A DNA stretch of 64,000 nt. Origin: an uncultured Clostridia bacterium (lineage in GTDB: Bacteria > Bacillota > Clostridia > Christensenellales > Aristaeellaceae). Positions 59,804 to 64,000 of this stretch are shown one piece after another (position 1 is the first letter of the stretch; every line of letters starts with the position of its first letter). A program made the translations under genes and the position numbers. Under the pieces are notes generated by a model that saw only the letters and a list, made by a program, of their open reading frames with translations, was not told where the DNA came from and searched no databases. The DNA is taken from positions 1-64,000 of the forward strand of contig CAKTZR010000017.1 of assembly GCA_934636105.1 (NCBI GenBank). Direction: 5' to 3'.

Positions 59804-60721
59804 ATGAAAAAGAAACATGCTTTGGCGCTGATTCTGGCGCTTTTGACCCTGCTTGCGACGGGATGCGCCGCACAGACGGACGGGCAGACCACGATTGTAA
59901 CGAGCTTTTACCCGATGTATGTGCTGACGCTGAATGTGACGGACGGCATCGACGGCGTGACCGTGCAGAACATGGCGGAGCAGAACGTCGGCTGTCTGCA
60001 TGATTATCAGCTGCAAACCCGCGACATGGTGGCGCTGGAGGGCGCGGATGCGCTGGTCATCAACGGCGGCGGGATGGAGCAGTTTATGGATAAGGTACTT
60101 ACGCTGCGCGAGGATCTGCCCGTGATTGACGCAAGCGAGGGGATTGAGATGTTCCCCAGCGACGAGGAGCACGACCACGATGCGCATGAGCACGACGATC
60201 ACGACGAGCTGTATAACGCGCACGTGTGGCTCGATCCGAACCGCGCCATTCAGCAGGTGAAGAACATTGCGGAAGGTCTGGCGAAGGCTGACCCAGAGCA
60301 CGCGGAAGCCTATCAAAAGAATGCGGAAAGCTATATCGCACGGCTGACGGTGCTGGACGACGAATTGTCCGCGCAGCTTGCGCCGTTTGCGGGCGCGGAT
60401 ATCATCACGTTCCACGAAGCGTTTGCCTATTTCGCCGACGCGTACAATCTGCATGTGGCGGGCGTGATCGCCAACGAGCCGGGCGAGGAGCCGAGTACGC
60501 GCGACATCGCCGATACCTGTGATCTGGTGACGAAGCTGGGCATCAAGACGCTGTTCGTGGAGCCGCAGTATCCGCAGAAGGCCGCAGAGACCATCGCGCG
60601 GGAGACGGGCGCTTCCATTTATACGCTCGACCCGTGCGTATCCGGCGACGGCACGAAAGAAAGCTATGAAACCATCATGCGCGAAAACGCGAAGGTACTC
60701 ACGGAGGCGCTTTCCAAATGA
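59804..60721 (+). CDS. Zinc/manganese-type ABC transporter substrate-binding lipoprotein
   Basis: 305 residues from ATG 59804. Lipobox LLATGC is at the end of the signal peptide. Cluster A-I (ZnuA/AdcA/MntC) features: TIVTSFYPMYVLTLNVTDGIDGVTVQNM, GADALVINGGGMEQF, a His/Asp-rich loop (about 124-138, HDHDAHEHDDHDE), NAHVWLDPNRAIQQVKNIA, TFHEAFAYFADAYNLHVAGVI and IKTLFVEPQYPQKAAETIARE. The His-rich loop favours zinc. It binds the metal outside the cell and hands it to the permease. The next gene overlaps by 4 bases. Confidence 0.93.
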   Translation: MKKKHALALILALLTLLATGCAAQTDGQTTIVTSFYPMYVLTLNVTDGIDGVTVQNMAEQNVGCLHDYQLQTRDMVALEGADALVINGGGMEQFMDKVLTLREDLPVIDASEGIEMFPSDEEHDHDAHEHDDHDELYNAHVWLDPNRAIQQVKNIAEGLAKADPEHAEAYQKNAESYIARLTVLDDELSAQLAPFAGADIITFHEAFAYFADAYNLHVAGVIANEPGEEPSTRDIADTCDLVTKLGIKTLFVEPQYPQKAAETIARETGASIYTLDPCVSGDGTKESYETIMRENAKVLTEALSK

Positions 60722-61527
60722 CGCAAAAAAAGACGATTCAACCCCAGATTACCCATGACCACGAAGGGCATGCGCATGTGAACTGCCCCGGCCTTGCGCC
60801 GTGCAGGCTCTGCCGCATCGAGGTCGATCATTTGAGTGTGGCGGCGGGGCATCAGCAGCTGCTGCACGACGTGAATCTGCACATCCATTGCGGCGAGTTG
60901 ACCGCGCTGATCGGCGCAAACGGCGCGGGCAAGACGACGCTGATCCGCGCGCTGCTCGGCCAGGTGGAATATAAGGGCGTTATCCGCCATCTGACGACGG
61001 ATGGCCGACCGGCGGCGGATGTGCGCACCGGTTATGTGCCCCAGCAGCTGGAATTTGACCGTTCCTCCCCGGTGACGGTCACGGATTTTATGGCTGCGTC
61101 GCTTTCCAGAAGACCGGTTTTCCTCGGCGTGAGCAAAAAGACGCGGGAAAAGGTGATGAGCGCGCTGGCCCGAACGCACTGCGAAAAGCTCTGCAAGCGG
61201 CCGTTGGGCGCGCTGTCCGGCGGCGAGCTGCAGCGCGTGCTGCTGGCGCTGGCGCTGACCCCGCAGCCCGATCTGCTGATTCTGGATGAACCGGTTTCCG
61301 GCGTGGACCAGAACGGGCTGGAATCGTTTTATCAGACGGTGGACGAGCTGAAACGCACCAATCACATGGCGATTCTGCTCGTTTCGCACGATCTGGACGT
61401 GGTGCGCCGCTATGCCGACCGCGTTGTGCTGATGCAGGGCACGGTCGTGCGGCAGGGCGACCCGGAAACCGTGTTTGACAGCGACGAGTTCGCGCAGGTG
61501 TTTTATACGAGAGGAGGGCGCGCATGA
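60718..61527 (+). CDS. Metal ABC transporter ATPase with a metal-binding N-terminal extension
   Basis: 269 residues. About 33 residues precede the ABC domain and contain HDHEGHAHVNC followed by CRLC, four His and three Cys residues, not usual in ZnuC. The ATPase has Walker A GANGAGKTT, Q-loop YVPQQLEFDR, signature LSGGELQR, Walker B LLILDEPVSGVD and the H-loop VSHD. It energises import by the next gene's permease. The extension could bind or sense zinc in the cytoplasm (inference). It overlaps both neighbours by 4 bases. Confidence 0.92.
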   Translation: MTQKKTIQPQITHDHEGHAHVNCPGLAPCRLCRIEVDHLSVAAGHQQLLHDVNLHIHCGELTALIGANGAGKTTLIRALLGQVEYKGVIRHLTTDGRPAADVRTGYVPQQLEFDRSSPVTVTDFMAASLSRRPVFLGVSKKTREKVMSALARTHCEKLCKRPLGALSGGELQRVLLALALTPQPDLLILDEPVSGVDQNGLESFYQTVDELKRTNHMAILLVSHDLDVVRRYADRVVLMQGTVVRQGDPETVFDSDEFAQVFYTRGGRA

Positions 61528-62357
61528 GCGGTATTTACGCCCTGATGGACACGCTTCTGCCCTTTGAGTGGCTGCATTATACGTTTATGAAGAATGCGCT
61601 GATTGCGATTCTTCTGCTGACCCCGCTGTTTGGCATGCTGGGCACGATGGCGGTGGATAATAAGATGGCGTTCTTTTCCGATGCGCTGGGGCACAGCGCG
61701 CTGACGGGCATTGCCATCGGCGTGGTGCTCGGCTGGCAGAGCCAGATGAGCGCGATGCTTCTGTTCGGCATTCTCTGGGCGGTGCTCATCACGTTTGTGA
61801 AGCACCATTCCAAGATGAGCGCGGACACGATCATCAGCGTGTTTTCCTCGACCTCGATTGCGCTGGGCCTTGTGGTGCTCTCGCGCGGCGGCGCGTTTGC
61901 CAAGTATTCCTCCGTACTGGTGGGCGACGTGCTCTCCGTGGCGCAGGGCGATCTGCTTGCGCTGCTGCTGGCGCTGGTCGGAACGGTCGTCTGCTGGATT
62001 TTCCTGTTCAACCCGCTGCTCATTACCAGCGTCAATGCGCCGCTGGCGCAGAGCCGCGGCATTCGCTCCCGCATGACGGAATACGCGTTCACGATGCTCG
62101 TCGCTGTCGCGGTGATGGTTTCGATCCGCTGGGTCGGCGTGATGCTGATTAACTCGCTGCTGATTCTTCCGGCGGCGGCTTCCCGCAACGTGGCCAGAAG
62201 CGCGGCGGGGTATATGCGCACGAGCGTTATCATCGCGCTTTGCTGCGGTGTGGTCGGGCTGGCGCTGTCGTATTATCTCAATACCAGCGCGGGCGCGGCG
62301 ATTGTGCTTTGCTGCGCGGCGGTGTACTTCGTGACCCTGCCGATGCGTAGAAAATAA
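61524..62357 (+). CDS. Metal ABC transporter permease (ZnuB/MntB family)
   Basis: 277 residues with about eight membrane helices. Family features are FMKNALIAILLLTPLFGMLGTMAVDNKMAFFSDALGHSALTGIAIG at the N-terminus and VGVMLINSLLILPAAASRNVARS near the C-terminus. It forms the zinc or manganese channel with the preceding ATPase and binding protein. No Zur or MntR box was recognised upstream of the operon. Confidence 0.93.
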   Translation: MSGIYALMDTLLPFEWLHYTFMKNALIAILLLTPLFGMLGTMAVDNKMAFFSDALGHSALTGIAIGVVLGWQSQMSAMLLFGILWAVLITFVKHHSKMSADTIISVFSSTSIALGLVVLSRGGAFAKYSSVLVGDVLSVAQGDLLALLLALVGTVVCWIFLFNPLLITSVNAPLAQSRGIRSRMTEYAFTMLVAVAVMVSIRWVGVMLINSLLILPAAASRNVARSAAGYMRTSVIIALCCGVVGLALSYYLNTSAGAAIVLCCAAVYFVTLPMRRK

Positions 62358-62388
62358 CCCTCAAAACCGACATTTCAGCCCGCAACGC

Positions 62389-62417
62389 TTGTCTGTGCCG
62401 GGCTGCTATGCTATAAT
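62389..62417 (+). promoter_or_regulatory. Promoter upstream of the DUF5685-like gene
   Basis: TTGTCT (62389-62394), 17-base spacer, TATAAT (62412-62417). A family A repeat lies between it and the gene, so the repeat would be transcribed as a leader. Confidence 0.82.
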
Positions 62418-62434
62418 TCTGCACGTCATAAAAA

Positions 62435-62495
62435 GAGGAAAATCCAAGAACCTCAGGTTCTTGGCAGGGTATGGGACGGAGTCCCAGCGTTCCCC
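62435..62495 (+). repeat. Family A double-hairpin repeat in a 5' leader
   Basis: First hairpin CCAAGAACCT/AGGTTCTTGG, second ATGGGAC-gga-GTCCCAG. In the second, G-C pairs have become A-T and C-G variants but pairing is kept. It lies between the promoter at 62389-62417 and the AAGGAGG site at 62501. Confidence 0.82.
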
Positions 62496-62514
62496 ATCGA
62501 AAGGAGGCGCGGCC

Positions 62515-63351
62515 GTGCTCGGCGTGATGACCGTCCGAAAGGATGAACTCAAGTTTCGCGAATTTGACCGATATCGCGGATTTTACTGCGGGCTCTGCCG
62601 CGCAATCGGCCAGCGGTGCGGCAAGGCCTGCCGCATGGCGCTCAGCTTTGAAATGACCTTCCTTTCCATGCTGCTGACCTCGCTGTATGAGCCGAAAACG
62701 AAAGGCGAAATGCGCCGATGCGCCTTTCATCCCATCGAAAAAAGGCTGATGCTGGGAAATGAAGCCATCGATTACTGCGCGGATTTGAGCGCGCTGATTT
62801 CCTATTACGACCTGCGCGACGGCTGGGAAGATGAAAAACGTGTCGATAAGCTCGCGGAAAGCGCGCTGCTCAAGACGGCAGCCAGGCGTGCAGGCGAAGC
62901 CCTTCCCCGGCAGAGGAAAGCGGTGGAGCGATACGTTGAGAAGCTGCACGAGGTTGAGCAGAAAAACGATATGAACCTCGACGCGGCGGCGAATCTCTCC
63001 GGCGAGCTGCTTGGCGAATTGTACGTTTGGAAAAAGGATGTTTACGAGCGGGATTTGCGCGAACTGGGCTTCTATCTCGGCAAATTCATCTATTTGTGCG
63101 ACAGCTTTGAGGACGTCGAACAGGATATCAAAAAGAACAATTACAATCCCCTTGCCGGGCGGTTTAAACGGCCGGAATTTGAGGACGAAAGCCGCATGAT
63201 GCTGGAGGATATGATGGCCCGCGCGTGCAGGGCGTTTGAATGCCTGCCGCTGATCGAGGACGCGCCGATTATGCGCAACATCCTCTATTCGGGCATATGG
63301 CTGCGCTTTGAAAGCGCGTGTGAGCGAAGAAAGGCGAAAAGCAAGCAATGA
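62515..63351 (+). CDS. DUF5685-like protein
   Basis: 278 residues from GTG 62515 (AAGGAGG 7 bases upstream). The N-terminal part has FREFDRYRGFYCGLCRAIGQRCGKACRM, a Cys-rich segment that may bind a metal. It continues with a mostly helical body containing YDLRDGWEDEKRVDKLAE and FIYLCDSFEDVEQDIKKNNYNPL. These match the DUF5685 family of unknown function. There is no signal peptide. Its stop overlaps the ATG of a J-domain gene, and the pairing suggests a joint chaperone-related task. Confidence 0.82.
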   Translation: MLGVMTVRKDELKFREFDRYRGFYCGLCRAIGQRCGKACRMALSFEMTFLSMLLTSLYEPKTKGEMRRCAFHPIEKRLMLGNEAIDYCADLSALISYYDLRDGWEDEKRVDKLAESALLKTAARRAGEALPRQRKAVERYVEKLHEVEQKNDMNLDAAANLSGELLGELYVWKKDVYERDLRELGFYLGKFIYLCDSFEDVEQDIKKNNYNPLAGRFKRPEFEDESRMMLEDMMARACRAFECLPLIEDAPIMRNILYSGIWLRFESACERRKAKSKQ

Positions 63352-64000
63352 CAGATCCGTATCAGGTTTTAGGCGTATCCCCGACGGCCAGCGACGACGA
63401 GGTGAAGAAGGCCTATCGAACGCTCTGCAAAAAATACCACCCGGACGCGAACGTGGGCAAGCCGGACGCCGCGCAGGCCGAAAAGAAATTTATGGAAGTG
63501 CAGCAGGCGTATGAGGAAATCATGCACAGGCGGCAGGGCGGCGGCCAGCGCGCGGGCAGCGGCTATAACGGCGGCGCGCAGCAGCAGCGGCAGCCGCAGT
63601 ATGACGACCCGTTTGCTTCGTTCTGGGGCGCTTACGGCGGCAATGCTTATGGCAATTCCGGTTATGGCGGCTATGGAAACGCCGGATACGGCCAGACCCA
63701 GCCGGATGATTCCATCGAGATGCGCGCGGCGAAAAATTATATCGACACGGGCCACTATGCCGAGGCGCTCAACGCGCTGGGCAGCGTGCCCGCCGGAAAG
63801 CGCAACGCCCGCTGGTATTTCCTCAGCGCGCTGGCCCAGAGCGGTCTGCACAACAACGCGCAGGCGATGGAATACGCCCGGCAGGCTGCGAGCATGGAGC
63901 CGGGCAACATGCAGTATCAGCAGCTGCTCAGCCAGCTTCAGGGCGGCGGAAGCTGGTACAGCCAGCAGGGGCAGGAATATGGCCGTAAAACCGGCGGCAT
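63348..64000 (+). CDS. J-domain protein, 3' end outside window
   Basis: At least 217 residues; the frame stays open to the window edge. The J domain (1-60) reads DPYQVLGVSPTASDDEVKKAYRTLCKKYHPDANVGKPDAAQAEKKFMEVQQAYEEI with an intact HPD. A Gly/Tyr/Gln-rich linker (about 65-120, GYGGYGNAGYGQ) is followed by a TPR-like region (about 125-185, RAAKNYIDTGHYAEALNAL...ARWYFLSALAQSGLHNNAQAMEYARQAASMEPGN). It has no zinc motifs, so it is a class III-like DnaK co-chaperone rather than DnaJ itself. Cotranscribed with the DUF5685-like gene. Confidence 0.88.
   Translation, partial: MTDPYQVLGVSPTASDDEVKKAYRTLCKKYHPDANVGKPDAAQAEKKFMEVQQAYEEIMHRRQGGGQRAGSGYNGGAQQQRQPQYDDPFASFWGAYGGNAYGNSGYGGYGNAGYGQTQPDDSIEMRAAKNYIDTGHYAEALNALGSVPAGKRNARWYFLSALAQSGLHNNAQAMEYARQAASMEPGNMQYQQLLSQLQGGGSWYSQQGQEYGRKTGG

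Overview
The window is one continuous stretch of a Clostridia-type (Firmicutes) chromosome. G+C is high, apparently a little under 60 percent by eye. Evidence for this placement is the hrcA-grpE-dnaK-dnaJ-prmA-rsmE-mtaB cluster behind a CIRCE operator, the T-box leader of thrS, an FMN riboswitch on a RibU-type riboflavin importer, class B and C sortases with LPXTG substrates, the DUF1385-prmC-prfA-Sua5 cluster, and strong AGGAGG-like ribosome binding sites. An uncultured gut clostridium is my inference. No rRNA, tRNA, CRISPR, transposase or phage gene was seen.

Layout. 1-12.2 kb is a surface-structure locus: a truncated Ala/Glu- and Pro/Thr-rich surface protein, a 1312-residue tip-like adhesin, a major pilin, a class C sortase, a minor LPQTG pilin and, after a terminator, a class B sortase fused to a C39-type cysteine peptidase. 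12.4-24.9 kb holds a MATE exporter, Gph-like and YdcF-like proteins, riboswitch-ribU, tsaE-tsaB-rimI, a hydrolase / membrane Mur-ligase / D-Ala-D-Ala-ligase-like operon, a LUD protein, an unknown membrane protein and lepA. 25-36.6 kb holds an HD-GYP-like protein, hemW, the heat-shock operon, two methyltransferase genes, mtaB and a HIT protein. 36.7-45.8 kb holds rpsU, a methyltransferase, rho, rpmE, a small regulator with a membrane protein, DUF1385, prmC, prfA, a Sua5/TsaC protein and a hypoxanthine-DNA glycosylase. 45.9-53.2 kb holds pyrimidine-nucleoside phosphorylase, a heterodimeric ABC exporter and T-box-thrS. 53.3-59.1 kb is on the minus strand: polA, a CoaE-lytic transglycosylase fusion and an oligopeptide-binding protein. 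59.2-64 kb holds an Hpt protein, a zinc/manganese-type ABC importer, a DUF5685-like protein and a truncated J-domain protein.

How the genes work together. The pilus locus has the expected parts: shaft, minor and tip subunits, a polymerising class C sortase and a second sortase that probably anchors or trims. The t6A tRNA pathway is well represented (tsaE, tsaB, Sua5/TsaC, and mtaB, which acts on the product), but TsaD is not in the window. Translation termination is represented by prfA with its methylase prmC.

The most unusual items are (1) the sortase B-C39 peptidase fusion, (2) the dephospho-CoA kinase joined through a membrane segment to an extracellular lytic transglycosylase, and (3) two families of dispersed hairpin repeats. 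The repeat arms change sequence while keeping pairing, the repeats often sit at or just after stop codons, and several occur as inverted pairs. Coordinates and motifs were read by eye; family names rest on motif recognition, not on database searches.
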